In this document: positions 8,686 through 17,547 of the stretch, in pieces | How positions within the stretch are numbered: position 1 is the stretch's first letter | How the letters are laid out: every line of letters starts with the position of its first letter | DNA from: Dialister sp900541485 | GTDB lineage: Bacteria > Bacillota > Negativicutes > Veillonellales > Dialisteraceae | NCBI GenBank assembly: GCA_965119665.1 | Contig: OZ221974.1 | Location: 992,001 to 1,056,000, forward strand | Length of the DNA stretch: 64,000 nucleotides | Reading direction: 5' to 3' | Made by a program: the position numbers and the translations under genes | The notes under the pieces: model-generated | Database searches by the model: none | Told to the model about the DNA's origin: nothing | The model's input: only the letters and a program-made list of their open reading frames with translations

Positions 8686-9636
8686 ATGTTAGAAAGCGTC
8701 AGCCACTACGTCATGCCCGGTGAATCGGAAACGGAAACGACAGAACTGATTCACTCCCTCGGACTGGACGGAATTGAAAACCTGATATACGGGACGACAC
8801 CGTCGCCCTCGCCGTTCACACGGCTGACTGTCGGTGCCCACCTGAAATTCTGGCCCACCTGGATGGACTTTTATTTGGGGAACAAAAAACGGGTCCAAAA
8901 ACAATACCCGGATAAACAATCACTCATTGCCTGCTACGGGGCGGACACTCCCGAAAAATGGATAGAAGAAATCAAAAAAAATATCCGTGCCGCGCTGGCA
9001 GAAGAACCGTACTACCTTGTATGGCACGTGGCGGACTGCCTTGTGGAAGAAACGTGGACAAGGAAATTTCACTACACCTCAAAAGAAGTACTCACCTGTA
9101 CGGCTGAAATTTACAAAGAAGTATACAAAGAAATACCGGAAAACGTGGAAATCCTCTTTGAAAATATTTTTTGGCCGGGCCTGTGCACACTTTCTCCGGA
9201 AGAAACAGACTATTTCTTTTCTTTCCTACCGGGAAATAATACGGGCATCGTACTCGACACCGGACACTATATGAATACGAACCCCGACCTTGAAACGGAA
9301 GACGACGGAGCGGACTATATTATCCGGATGATTCACCGCCTGGGAAGCATGAAATCCCTGATCCGGGGCATGCATCTCTCCTGCTCTCTCTCCGGGGCAT
9401 ACAGGAAATCCTGTCCCGACACTCCGCCGGAGAACCTTGACGGAAACACGATTATGAAACACATTACCTCCATCGACCGCCACAACCCGTTCAGAACAAG
9501 TGCGGCTGCCCGTATCGTAGAAGCCGCAGAACCGGAGTTTTTGACGCACGAACTGTTCGGACCGAAAGGAGAAATCCCCATAGACCAAGTCAAAACCCAA
9601 AAACGGGCCATAGAGAAAATTACTAAAGGTAAATAA
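8686..9636 (+). CDS. TIM-barrel protein of the sugar phosphate isomerase/epimerase (AP endonuclease 2) superfamily
   Basis: 316 residues. Consistent with the xylose isomerase-like TIM barrel: strand-end acidic residues and His in ENVEILFENIF, GIVLDTGHYMN, RGMHLSCSLSG and EFLTHELFG, which would build a divalent-metal site. The first strand is LESVSHYVMP. No specific reaction can be named. It lies 119 bases after the BtuF-like lipoprotein on the same strand, in a gap that carries only the start of a repeat module, so the two may be functionally linked. Confidence 0.75.
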   Translation: MLESVSHYVMPGESETETTELIHSLGLDGIENLIYGTTPSPSPFTRLTVGAHLKFWPTWMDFYLGNKKRVQKQYPDKQSLIACYGADTPEKWIEEIKKNIRAALAEEPYYLVWHVADCLVEETWTRKFHYTSKEVLTCTAEIYKEVYKEIPENVEILFENIFWPGLCTLSPEETDYFFSFLPGNNTGIVLDTGHYMNTNPDLETEDDGADYIIRMIHRLGSMKSLIRGMHLSCSLSGAYRKSCPDTPPENLDGNTIMKHITSIDRHNPFRTSAAARIVEAAEPEFLTHELFGPKGEIPIDQVKTQKRAIEKITKGK

Positions 9637-9663
9637 TAGAAAATAAGAACCGCCGGTTTAAAA

Positions 9664-9880
9664 AATATTGAAATGACTCATACAAAAAAAGCCGTTCCTG
9701 CATGTTTCAAAATAAAGGAAGAATGGAAATTGTAAGCCGTCCCCGCTTGTCGGGAAGCAAGCGAACCACTTTTCGAGGAGCGGAGCGACGCTGTAAAAAT
9801 GAGTGAAACGCCATACCCGACCAACGGAAGCGGTAAGAATCCGGCAAAGGATACAAGTATTAAATGTTGGTTTTAATATA
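9664..9880 (+). repeat. Dispersed intergenic repeat, SNAP-type copy with long AAGCGAACC module
   Basis: Contains ATGACTCATACAAAAAAAGC, then CCGTCCCCGCTTGTCGGGAA, AAGCGAACCACTTTTCGAGG and AGCGGAGCGACGCTGTAAAA, followed by GAATCCGGCAAAGGATACAA. CCACTTTT and AAAAATG-type arms can pair. The 378-base gap between genes (9637-10014) holds nothing else recognisable. SNAP-type is only a local descriptor here, not a database family. Confidence 0.75.
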
Positions 9881-10014
9881 AGAATAAAATTATCACTGCG
9901 GGAAGAAATGCAAGATTTTTTCTGTGCTACAATAAAATTTATGAACTGATGAACGACTGAAATACCTGCCAATTTGTATGACTGCGGTTGATTTGTATAC
10001 GTGGAGAACGTCAA

Positions 10015-10938
10015 ATGTGGATTCTTCTTCAATGCATTCTGAATTTTATAGTCAATATGGTGCTGATTCTCCCTGTATTTGCTATAGGGAGAGAACTGTA
10101 TCCCGTTCCGCGGATTGATGCTTTTTGGACAGCCGTACTTCCCTATTTTCATATACCGGCGAATCAGGACACGGTTTTCACGGCAGAACTGGCGTCCCTG
10201 ATTTTTTTAGTCTGTATCCTTTGGAGCTTTGTATTTCCTTATTTCCCCGTTACACGGCGGTTGCAAAGAATTTCTTTGGGACAGGAAAGACCGGTGGCGG
10301 AAGAACAGGAAAAACTGGAGGAAGTTTTCCGGTATATCAAGGAAAAAACAAAGGTGGATCCCGGTAAATATAGATATTTCGTGCAAAGGACACCGGAAAT
10401 GAATGCGTTGGCATCGGGAGCAAAAGACATCACCGTCACAAGCGGTTTGCTCTCCGCCTTTCCCGTCAATGAAATAGCGGGAATCATCGCTCATGAAATG
10501 GGACATCACAGAAATAAAGATGTTATTTTCATGAATATAACCCGGGGAATCACGATGCTCAGCCTGTTTTTCCAGAAAATATTAGTAGCCTGCGTGCATA
10601 TCTTGAATCTGTTCCGATTCATTCCCCTTTTGGGACTGGTTACCTTTGCATTTGCTTTACTGATCAGCCTCTTCGTGACGGCCTATTCCTTTTTGATTTA
10701 CTTTCCGTCACGAGTGATTCACCTGTTTTTTAACCGCCATGTGGAATATAAAGCCGATGCCTATGCCGTCAAGGTAGGACTCGGAGAAGAAATGGCACAG
10801 GGACTGTACAGGCTGTACAAGTTTTACGGCGATTCTCCGTGGTGGTCCGTTCTTTCTCTGGATCACCCGCGGACAAAGAGCAGAATCAAAAGTATTATGA
10901 AACAGACAGGGAAAAATTACCTGCTTGAAGAAGAATGA
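10015..10938 (+). CDS. M48 family zinc metalloprotease (HtpX/Ste24-like)
   Basis: Membrane-bound zinc protease, 307 residues. Two N-terminal hydrophobic segments precede the catalytic helix AHEMGHHRNKD (HEMGH at residues 160-164). A further membrane hairpin follows, then HVEYKADAYAV, where Glu244 is the expected third zinc ligand. In this family it degrades or processes membrane proteins in quality control. The start at ATG 10015 is preferred, with GGAGAA upstream; a TTG 27 bases earlier is possible. The LMW phosphatase gene follows after 98 bases, which include a short piece of the dispersed repeat. Confidence 0.9.
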   Translation: MWILLQCILNFIVNMVLILPVFAIGRELYPVPRIDAFWTAVLPYFHIPANQDTVFTAELASLIFLVCILWSFVFPYFPVTRRLQRISLGQERPVAEEQEKLEEVFRYIKEKTKVDPGKYRYFVQRTPEMNALASGAKDITVTSGLLSAFPVNEIAGIIAHEMGHHRNKDVIFMNITRGITMLSLFFQKILVACVHILNLFRFIPLLGLVTFAFALLISLFVTAYSFLIYFPSRVIHLFFNRHVEYKADAYAVKVGLGEEMAQGLYRLYKFYGDSPWWSVLSLDHPRTKSRIKSIMKQTGKNYLLEEE

Positions 10939-11036
10939 CGAGAGGGACAAGTTGGAGCAGAAACGAAAAACGGATTCTCTGTGATATAGTAAAAGTAAAG
11001 AATGTCCGTTTTTATTTTTACTGTCCCGGAGGATTT

Positions 11037-11495
11037 ATGATAAAAATTTTATTTGTTTGTCACGGGAATATTTGCCGTTCCCCTATGGCGGAATTTGTGA
11101 TGAAAGATATTATCGCAAAGGCAGGCAGAGAAGATGATTTCTCTGTTTCCAGTGCGGCTGCCCATACCGATGAGCTGGGAAATGATATGTATCCGCCGGT
11201 GAAAAAATTGCTTCTTGCCAGGCATATTTCTTTCACGCCCCGGGCGGCCCGTCTTTTTACGGCGGCCGATTATGAAAATAATGATTATATCATCGCTATG
11301 GACGAGGCGAATGAAAGGGATCTGATGCGGTATACGGGAAATGACAGGGAGAAAAAAGTGTCGCTTCTTCTTTCGTGGTGCGGGGAAAATAGGGGTGTTG
11401 CCGATCCCTGGTATACGGACGATTATGAAACGGCTTACCGGGATATAGAGAAAGGCTGCACCGCTTTGTTTTCACGGTTGGTAGATGAGAAATGA
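11037..11495 (+). CDS. Low-molecular-weight protein-tyrosine-phosphatase
   Basis: 152 residues with an intact LMW-PTP active site: P-loop FVCHGNICRSPMAEF with Cys8, Arg14 and Ser15, and the general acid in VADPWYTDDY (Asp123). It is expected to dephosphorylate phosphotyrosine in the cytoplasm; substrates are unknown. The ATG at 11037 has CCGGAGGATTT upstream. Its stop codon overlaps the ATG of the next gene (ATGA), so the two are translationally coupled. The homologue at 2021 is its inactive-looking paralogue. Confidence 0.94.
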   Translation: MIKILFVCHGNICRSPMAEFVMKDIIAKAGREDDFSVSSAAAHTDELGNDMYPPVKKLLLARHISFTPRAARLFTAADYENNDYIIAMDEANERDLMRYTGNDREKKVSLLLSWCGENRGVADPWYTDDYETAYRDIEKGCTALFSRLVDEK

Positions 11496-12364
11496 CGATT
11501 CTGTATCCTTATTTCTACCGCCGTTTCCGTTGTAAGGCCGGCGATTGCCGCCATTCCTGCTGTGTGTCCGACTGGGATATTGATATTGACGATGTAACGG
11601 CGGATATATACAGGACAACGGACGGGCCTTTGGGGGAGGAGCTGCGCCGTTCCATGATTTGCAGGGACGGGACGTTTTCGTTTCGCATGAAAAAAGACGG
11701 CGGTTGTCCTTTTTTCCGGGAAGACGGTCTTTGCCGTATTATTCTTGAAAAAGGGGAGGATTATCTTTGCGATATTTGCACCATGCACCCCCGCTTTTTC
11801 GTTTATGCAGGCGATTTTGAACTCGCCGGGGTCGGTCTTGCCTGCGAGAAAAGTGTGGAGCTTCTTTTGTCGGATACGGGGCCTCTGTATTTTATGGAGG
11901 AAACGGGGAAATCGTGGACGCTTCCGCAGATTTTTCATGCGCTGGGAACAGAAATGACGGAGAAGGCACTCTGTTTTACGCCCTGTACGGACTTATCGTA
12001 TTACAAAAGCTTGCTTTCCCGTCTGGAGCGTACGGAGCCTATTGATGAGGCGTGGACAAAGCGGCTTTCCTTTTTGGAAAAAGAGATATCCCGCGGAGCG
12101 GAATTGACGGAGACATATAAGGAAACCGTTCCCGCTTCCCACTTGCAGAGGCTGTATGAATATATTCTGTACCGCAGTTTGGAAAAAACGGAAATGTACG
12201 GACCGGAAATTCTGATCCGCTACGCCCGGGAGAGTACGGATTTCATTCTTATGGAGTCGGCCCTTTGCGGTGATTTTCCCGAAAATATCCGGCGCTGGTC
12301 GGAACAAATCGAATACGATACGGAAAATGTGGATATTTTGCTCACGCTTTTACCGGACACATGA
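11492..12364 (+). CDS. FliB-like flagellin lysine-N-methylase family protein (short form)
   Basis: 290 residues. The N-terminal Cys cluster is FRCKAGDCRHSCC, then CPFFREDGLC, CDICTMHPRF and GLACEKS. This spacing is that of the FliB/YkgJ-type metal-cluster proteins. FliB methylates flagellin lysines in Salmonella; family members are about 370-400 residues, so this one is roughly 100 shorter, and no flagellar gene lies in the window. It overlaps the phosphatase stop by 4 bases. A methylase role on another protein is inference. Confidence 0.75.
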   Translation: MTILYPYFYRRFRCKAGDCRHSCCVSDWDIDIDDVTADIYRTTDGPLGEELRRSMICRDGTFSFRMKKDGGCPFFREDGLCRIILEKGEDYLCDICTMHPRFFVYAGDFELAGVGLACEKSVELLLSDTGPLYFMEETGKSWTLPQIFHALGTEMTEKALCFTPCTDLSYYKSLLSRLERTEPIDEAWTKRLSFLEKEISRGAELTETYKETVPASHLQRLYEYILYRSLEKTEMYGPEILIRYARESTDFILMESALCGDFPENIRRWSEQIEYDTENVDILLTLLPDT

Positions 12365-12373
12365 TTTTCTGCA

Positions 12374-12406
12374 ATAAAAAAGCACTCCTGACAGGGTGCT
12401 TTTATT
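12374..12406. terminator. Bidirectional terminator between converging genes
   Basis: AAAAGCACTC pairs with GGGTGCTTTT, with A and T runs on both sides. It serves the FliB-like gene on plus and the efflux-operon tail on minus. Confidence 0.9.
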
Positions 12407-12408
12407 TT

Positions 12409-12795
12409 TTATTTTCTTTGCAGATAAATACATTGCAGGCGGTACATGTAGGCGCCGCTGGGATAGATGACTTTTTCGGCCTCCGCATAGGACGGCTCGT
12501 CGGTGAAGCGGATTTTTTGGAGTGATCCCGCCAAATCAAGGTATTGCCAGTAGGGAGTGCCCGTTTCCGTTTCGATGAGTACGAACGCATACGGAGTAAG
12601 GCTGTTTACGACAGTGGCGTAGGTTGATTTTTCTTTCTCTCTGTTTTCGATATCACGGAATGTGTTTTCTTTTTTTTCTTCCGTCATTTCCGTTTTCCCG
12701 GGCGGGATGACGGTTTCTTGGGAAATGAAGTCTTTCGGTACGGTGACGATGCTGTAGTAGCGGATGGGACAGCGGTACATATTTTTTTCTTCCAT
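12409..12795 (-). CDS. Hypothetical protein at the end of the efflux operon (128 aa)
   Basis: Not recognised. The soluble protein begins MEEKNMYRCPIRYYSIVTVP, has a highly charged middle with many Glu/Lys, and ends ASYMYRL-like (GAYMYRLQCIYLQRK). The start at 12795 is chosen for the AAGGAG site 8 bases upstream; an ATG 27 bases earlier in frame has none. It begins 31 bases after the cecR-like stop codon on the same strand and ends at the shared terminator, so it is probably co-transcribed with the pump. Confidence 0.6.
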   Translation of the reverse strand: MEEKNMYRCPIRYYSIVTVPKDFISQETVIPPGKTEMTEEKKENTFRDIENREKEKSTYATVVNSLTPYAFVLIETETGTPYWQYLDLAGSLQKIRFTDEPSYAEAEKVIYPSGAYMYRLQCIYLQRK

Positions 12796-12826
12796 AGGGT
12801 TCTCCTTACTTTTTTGTGACATGTTC

Positions 12827-13462
12827 TTATCCGATGTTTTTCAGATGTTGCAGGTGGGCAAGGGTTAATTTTTTCAGGTTTTCCGCCATGACTTCTCCCG
12901 GAATTTGCAGGGGCGATTCTTTTTGCAGGCCGTGGTAGCTTCCGAGGAGCGCCAGAGCGAAGGGGGACATGAGGGTGAGCATGATACTGTAAAGCATGGG
13001 GTCGTCCATGGCGTATCCCGTATATTCGGCAAAGAGGTGGGTTATGATGGAAAATTTGGGAAGTCCCGTTTCACGTAAAACTTGGCGCAACATGTTCGAC
13101 GGGTTCATCATTTCCCGCATCCAAACGGTGACGGGCCAGTCTTTTTTGTGAAAAGCGGTATCGACTAGAAAGTCTACGATGATTTCTATTTTTCTTTCCG
13201 CCGTATACGGGGCTTCATACAGGTTGCGCAGTGTTTCCAGGGAAATGATATAGTTCTGGACGTAAGAAAGAACGGCAAGGTGAAGTCCGTCACGGCTGCC
13301 GAAGTGATAGTTCACGGCGGCAGTATTTACACCTGCACTTTCGCAGATTTCTTTGCTTGTCACGGCGGCAAAGCCTTTTTCAGCCATAAGGCGGCCTGCA
13401 CAGGTGATGATTTTCTTTTTCGTTTCTTCTCCGTCACTGCGGATTCTCTGTCTGAATTTCAT
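12827..13462 (-). CDS. cecR: TetR/AcrR family regulator, CecR-like
   Basis: 211 residues. The N-terminal helix-turn-helix is clear: TKKKIITCAGRLMAEKGF, then SKEICESAGVNTAAVNYHFG, and GLHLAVL. The longer C-terminal domain differs from short TetR proteins and resembles CecR (YbiH). In E. coli CecR controls the ybhGFSR efflux genes, the same gene set lying upstream here, so self-operon repression is the natural reading. A 16-bp palindrome in the ybhG promoter is the likely operator. Here the regulator is the fifth gene, not the first as in E. coli. Confidence 0.88.
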   Translation of the reverse strand: MKFRQRIRSDGEETKKKIITCAGRLMAEKGFAAVTSKEICESAGVNTAAVNYHFGSRDGLHLAVLSYVQNYIISLETLRNLYEAPYTAERKIEIIVDFLVDTAFHKKDWPVTVWMREMMNPSNMLRQVLRETGLPKFSIITHLFAEYTGYAMDDPMLYSIMLTLMSPFALALLGSYHGLQKESPLQIPGEVMAENLKKLTLAHLQHLKNIG

Positions 13463-13523
13463 AAAACTCTCCTTGTCCGGTGAATATCTTTATTTTTATA
13501 ATTTACAGGTTCTCTTCCTCTGT

Positions 13524-14639
13524 TCAGACGAGTTTGTGCCTGAACATCCACGCCGCAAGAGGCATGGCGACCGCGGCAATGAGGAGGAGGGGGATATAGT
13601 TATGGGATATGAGGCTGAGGCCCGCACCTTCCAGATAAATCCGGCGGACCGAATCGATGGCAAAGCGCATGGGGTTGATGTAAGTGAAGACCTGAAGGGC
13701 AGGGGGCATGTTTTTTATCGGCGTGACCATGCCGGATAAAAGAATCATCGGCATAATGGCAAAAAAGTTATAGACCATGACCTGCTGCATATCTCTTGAA
13801 ACGGCAGATGTGGCAAGTCCGATACCGACGATGCTCATGAGGAAGAAAAGCATCGTGAGAATGAGAGTGAAAAGCGAGCCTGCCAGAGCGACACCGAACC
13901 ACCAGACGGAAATGGAAAGAACAATCATGGACTGGGCGAGACCGATCAGAACGGGCGGTACGGCTTTGCCGATAAAAATCTGGGACGGTGTGAGGGGAGT
14001 GACCATAAGTTGGTCGAAAGTACCCTGTTCCCGTTCTCTTGCGACGGAAAGGCCTGCCAGAGCGAGGACCTGGGTCAGGCTCACCATGGGTATGAGAGAG
14101 GCGAGAAATCCCCAACGGCTGTCCAGATTCGGATTGTACCAGGCGACGGTTTCGATGGAAATACTTTGTTTTCCGCCGTGAAGTTCGTAATTATATGTGG
14201 CGGCGATTTTTGAAATATAAGCGGTGACAAGTCCCGAAATCATCGTATTTCTACCGTCAGTGATGACTTGCACCGGTGCGGCCGAGCCGGAAAGGATACG
14301 GCGGTCAAAGTCGGGCGGTATGACGAGAACGGCCGAGACTTTTCCGCTGTCTATCCACGTTGCCATGCCTTGTGTCGTTTCCAGTGTGGCGGCTCTTGTA
14401 AATACGGGACTGCCGTCAATTTTGGAAAGAAGTTCCGCCGAGTAACGGCTGCGGTTCTGGTCAAGCACGGCATATTGCACTTTGTCCAGATTATAGGTGG
14501 CGACATAGCCGAAAGCGAGCGTCTGTACGAGGACGGGCATGAGAAGGACAAGGCGGCTTTTTTTGTCTTTTAAGGTGGCGATGAGTTCTTTTTGTATCAT
14601 GAAAAGAATCCGCCGGAGATAGAGTCGTATTTCTTCCAT
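13524..14639 (-). CDS. ybhR: ABC-2 type efflux permease, YbhR-like
   Basis: 371 residues: N-terminal helix, a large extracytoplasmic domain (about 50-170), then five or six hydrophobic segments. The conserved ABC-2 stretch VAREREQGTFDQLMVTPL lies before the third helix. It forms a heterodimer with the YbhS-like protein. Its ATG overlaps the ybhS stop by one base (TAATG), showing tight coupling. Drugs or cationic compounds are likely substrates by analogy with E. coli YbhFSR. Confidence 0.9.
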   Translation of the reverse strand: MEEIRLYLRRILFMIQKELIATLKDKKSRLVLLMPVLVQTLAFGYVATYNLDKVQYAVLDQNRSRYSAELLSKIDGSPVFTRAATLETTQGMATWIDSGKVSAVLVIPPDFDRRILSGSAAPVQVITDGRNTMISGLVTAYISKIAATYNYELHGGKQSISIETVAWYNPNLDSRWGFLASLIPMVSLTQVLALAGLSVAREREQGTFDQLMVTPLTPSQIFIGKAVPPVLIGLAQSMIVLSISVWWFGVALAGSLFTLILTMLFFLMSIVGIGLATSAVSRDMQQVMVYNFFAIMPMILLSGMVTPIKNMPPALQVFTYINPMRFAIDSVRRIYLEGAGLSLISHNYIPLLLIAAVAMPLAAWMFRHKLV

Positions 14640-15763
14640 TATTCCAATCTCTTTCTTGTCACTTTGTACGACAGGCCCGTAAAGAAGAGGGCATAGAGTA
14701 ATAAAATGGTCGTGTTTTTTATGATGAGAGGCCAGTCATTTCCTGCCAGAAAGAGGGATTTCAAAAGTTCCATGTAATAAGTGGCGGGAAGTAAATGACC
14801 GATGAAGCTGATAAAAGCGGGAACGCTCCTGAGGTCGAAGATGAAACCGCTCAGCATCATCGTCGGGAGCATGCTGACCAGAAGTGCGACCTGGCAGGAG
14901 ACGAATTGGTTTTTGATGAGTGTGGAAACGGTGAGTCCGATGCCGAGGGCGGAAAAAAGGTAAATCACGGAGCTTGCAAGAATGACGAGGAAAGATCCGC
15001 GGAGAGGCACGTGATAGATATAGTAAGAGGCAAGGAGGCAAAGAGAGAATCCCACCATGGCGGTGCAGAAGTAGGGAATGATTTTGGCAATCAGTATTTC
15101 CAAAGGTTTTACGGGACTGATGAAAAGGGCTTCCAGCGTGCCCCGTTCCCATTCTCTGGCCATGACCATGGTGGTAAGAAATACGCCGACAAGGGTCATG
15201 ATGAGCACGACAAGACCGGGAATAAAGAACCAGGTACTCGTATTTGCATCATTAAACCACTGGCGGGGGACGATTTCCACAAAACCGCTTGCCGGTACGA
15301 CGCCGCCCTGTTTTTCCATATAGGCGGCAACCCGGCCGGCGATTCCTGATTCGATATAACTTCCCGCTACTCTGGCAGTTGCCGCATCAACGCCCCACAA
15401 AATAATTTGCACTTTCGCGTCTCCTTTTTGGAGTTGCCGCGTGAAATCAGGCGGAATCCGCAAAATGACGTTCACTTCTCTTTCGTTCATCAGCGTTTCG
15501 CCGTCTTTCATGGACGTCACGTAAACAGGGAAAATATATTCCGAGCCGTCCATAAAAGACAGAATATCCCGGGTTATCGGGGAACGGTCTTCCATAACGA
15601 CGGCGACAGGCACATGTTTCACGTCGAGGGACAAGCCGAAACCGACGAGAACAATGAGAAGAGCCGGCAAAAAAATCCCGATGACGACACTGCTCCGGTC
15701 ACGAATCAGTTGGAGATATTCTTTATAAGTAAGTGCTTTCAGACGGCGGAAAAAATCACGCAT
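14639..15763 (-). CDS. ybhS: ABC-2 type efflux permease, YbhS-like
   Basis: 374 residues from ATG 15763, which has AGGAGGAAG upstream; the 27-base-earlier ATG lacks a good site and would increase overlap with the ATPase gene. Architecture matches its partner: one helix, large periplasmic loop, then helices with MAREWERGTLEALFISPVKP. It overlaps the end of the ATPase gene by 8 bases. The repeated ABC-2 sequence in both permeases indicates an old duplication. Confidence 0.9.
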   Translation of the reverse strand: MRDFFRRLKALTYKEYLQLIRDRSSVVIGIFLPALLIVLVGFGLSLDVKHVPVAVVMEDRSPITRDILSFMDGSEYIFPVYVTSMKDGETLMNEREVNVILRIPPDFTRQLQKGDAKVQIILWGVDAATARVAGSYIESGIAGRVAAYMEKQGGVVPASGFVEIVPRQWFNDANTSTWFFIPGLVVLIMTLVGVFLTTMVMAREWERGTLEALFISPVKPLEILIAKIIPYFCTAMVGFSLCLLASYYIYHVPLRGSFLVILASSVIYLFSALGIGLTVSTLIKNQFVSCQVALLVSMLPTMMLSGFIFDLRSVPAFISFIGHLLPATYYMELLKSLFLAGNDWPLIIKNTTILLLYALFFTGLSYKVTRKRLE

Positions 15764-17513
15764 GGTTCTTCCTCCTGTTTTCTTCCACAATAGCGATAAA
15801 GGCTTCGTTCATAGCGGCTTCTTTTCCTGCCCTGCCCCGTACTTCACCGGGCGTGCCGAGAATGAGCATTTTCCCCCGGTCCTGAATCATGATACGGTCG
15901 CAGTATTCTGCTTCTTCCATGAAGTGGGTCGTGATGATGATGGTCGTGCCTTTTGCGGCAAGAGCGGTAATCTGCCGCCAAAATGTACGGCGTGCAACGG
16001 GATCGATGCCGCTCGTCGGCTCGTCAAGAAATAAAATATCCGGTTCGTGGAGAAGCGCGGCGGCCATGGATAAGCGCTGTTTGTAGCCGAAAGGGAGAGT
16101 ACCTGCATTTTTATGCTCCGTTCCTTCCAAATGAAATTGTCCGATCACTTCGTCAATTCTTTTTTGCAGCTTTTTATAAGGAAGTCCGTAAACTCCGCCG
16201 AAAAATTCGAGATTTTCACGGACACTCAGCATGGTGTAGAGGGAAAATTTTTGTGCCACATAGCCGATATTGGCTCTTGCCGCCGCGGCGGCGGTACGGA
16301 GATCCACGCCGGCTACGGAAAGTTCGCCCGACGTAGCGGGGAGAAGACCGCAGAGCATTTTGAACGTCGTCGACTTGCCTGCTCCGTTCGGTCCTAAAAG
16401 TCCGAAAATTTCCCCTTTGTACACTTCAAAAGAAGTATGGTCGACGGCGGTGAAGTCACCGAAACGCCGCACCAGTTCTTTTACCTTTATATGGGAGTGG
16501 GAAGAAATATTTTGTTTCTTCCGGTAATCCAAATCAAATCCGTCAAGAACGGGCTGTCTTTTTTCCGCCTGCCCCAGAGCCTGCATGAAACTGTCTTCCA
16601 GACGGGCCGTCACTTTTTGGGGAGACGGACCGAGAAAAACGGAAAAGGCCCGTACGTTTTCAAGAGACGCTCCTTTTTTCAAGGTAAACCGCACGCCGCC
16701 CCGTTCGGGTACGGCATCGCCGATGCAGGCGGTATCATCAAGAAGAGCGGCCTGCAGAAACCGCGGCGGAATTCCGTCGGGACAGTCCGTGTGGTAGACA
16801 AACCCCTCCGATTTTTTTCGCAACTCTTCCGGCGTTCCTTTGTCGAGGATATGACCTTTATGAAGGATATAAACGGTGTCGCAAAGTTCCGCCTCTTCCA
16901 TGTAGGCTGTCGAAACGAGGAGTGAAATATCTTCGTCTTTGACGAGCGCTTTCAAAATTTCCCAAAGCTCCCGCCGTGAAAGAGGGTCGACACCGGCGGT
17001 CGGTTCATCGAGAAGAAGAAGAGCCGGCGTTCTTATGAGCGTGCAGGCAAGACCGAGTTTCTGTTTCATGCCGCCCGAAAGCTGTCCTGCCCGGCGGTCC
17101 GTAAAAGGAGCAAGCCCTGTCATGGTGAGCAGACGGTCATACCGTTTTTCTCTTTCTTCTTTGGAGATACCGTGAAGGTCGGCATAAAGATTCATATTTT
17201 CCATACAGGAAAGATCTTCATAAAGGCCGAATTTTTGAGGCATGTAGCCGAGAAGGGACTGCACTTCGTCCCGCTTTTCCTCCACGTCTCTTCCCAGCAC
17301 TTCGACACGGCCCTCGGTGGGTGACAAAAGACCGCAAATCAGACGGAGACAGGTCGTTTTTCCTGCACCGTCGGGACCTGTGAGAGCCGTCATTTTTCCG
17401 GCGGGTATGGAAAGATGCAGATTTTCCAAAGCGGTCACAGGGACTTTTGTGACTTCATCACGAAAAATTTTTGTCAGATGTTCCGCGCGGACCGCAAATT
17501 TTTCTTGTTCCAT
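15756..17513 (-). CDS. ybhF: ABC transporter ATPase with two nucleotide-binding domains, YbhF-like
   Basis: 585 residues, a tandem ATPase in one chain. Domain 1: Walker A TGPDGAGKTT, signature LSGGMKQKLG, Walker B LLLLDEPTAG. Domain 2: Walker A LGPNGAGKST, a changed signature LPFGYKQRLS, Walker B ILFLDEPTSG and the switch His in TTHFMEEAEYC. The first domain has Thr (STAYMEEAEL) at the switch position where His is usual. One canonical plus one altered signature suggests asymmetric ATP sites. AAAGGAGAGCC precedes the ATG. Confidence 0.93.
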   Translation of the reverse strand: MEQEKFAVRAEHLTKIFRDEVTKVPVTALENLHLSIPAGKMTALTGPDGAGKTTCLRLICGLLSPTEGRVEVLGRDVEEKRDEVQSLLGYMPQKFGLYEDLSCMENMNLYADLHGISKEEREKRYDRLLTMTGLAPFTDRRAGQLSGGMKQKLGLACTLIRTPALLLLDEPTAGVDPLSRRELWEILKALVKDEDISLLVSTAYMEEAELCDTVYILHKGHILDKGTPEELRKKSEGFVYHTDCPDGIPPRFLQAALLDDTACIGDAVPERGGVRFTLKKGASLENVRAFSVFLGPSPQKVTARLEDSFMQALGQAEKRQPVLDGFDLDYRKKQNISSHSHIKVKELVRRFGDFTAVDHTSFEVYKGEIFGLLGPNGAGKSTTFKMLCGLLPATSGELSVAGVDLRTAAAAARANIGYVAQKFSLYTMLSVRENLEFFGGVYGLPYKKLQKRIDEVIGQFHLEGTEHKNAGTLPFGYKQRLSMAAALLHEPDILFLDEPTSGIDPVARRTFWRQITALAAKGTTIIITTHFMEEAEYCDRIMIQDRGKMLILGTPGEVRGRAGKEAAMNEAFIAIVEENRRKNHA

Positions 17514-17547
17514 GGCTCTCCTTTCTGTCCGTTTTATTTCTTTCTGC

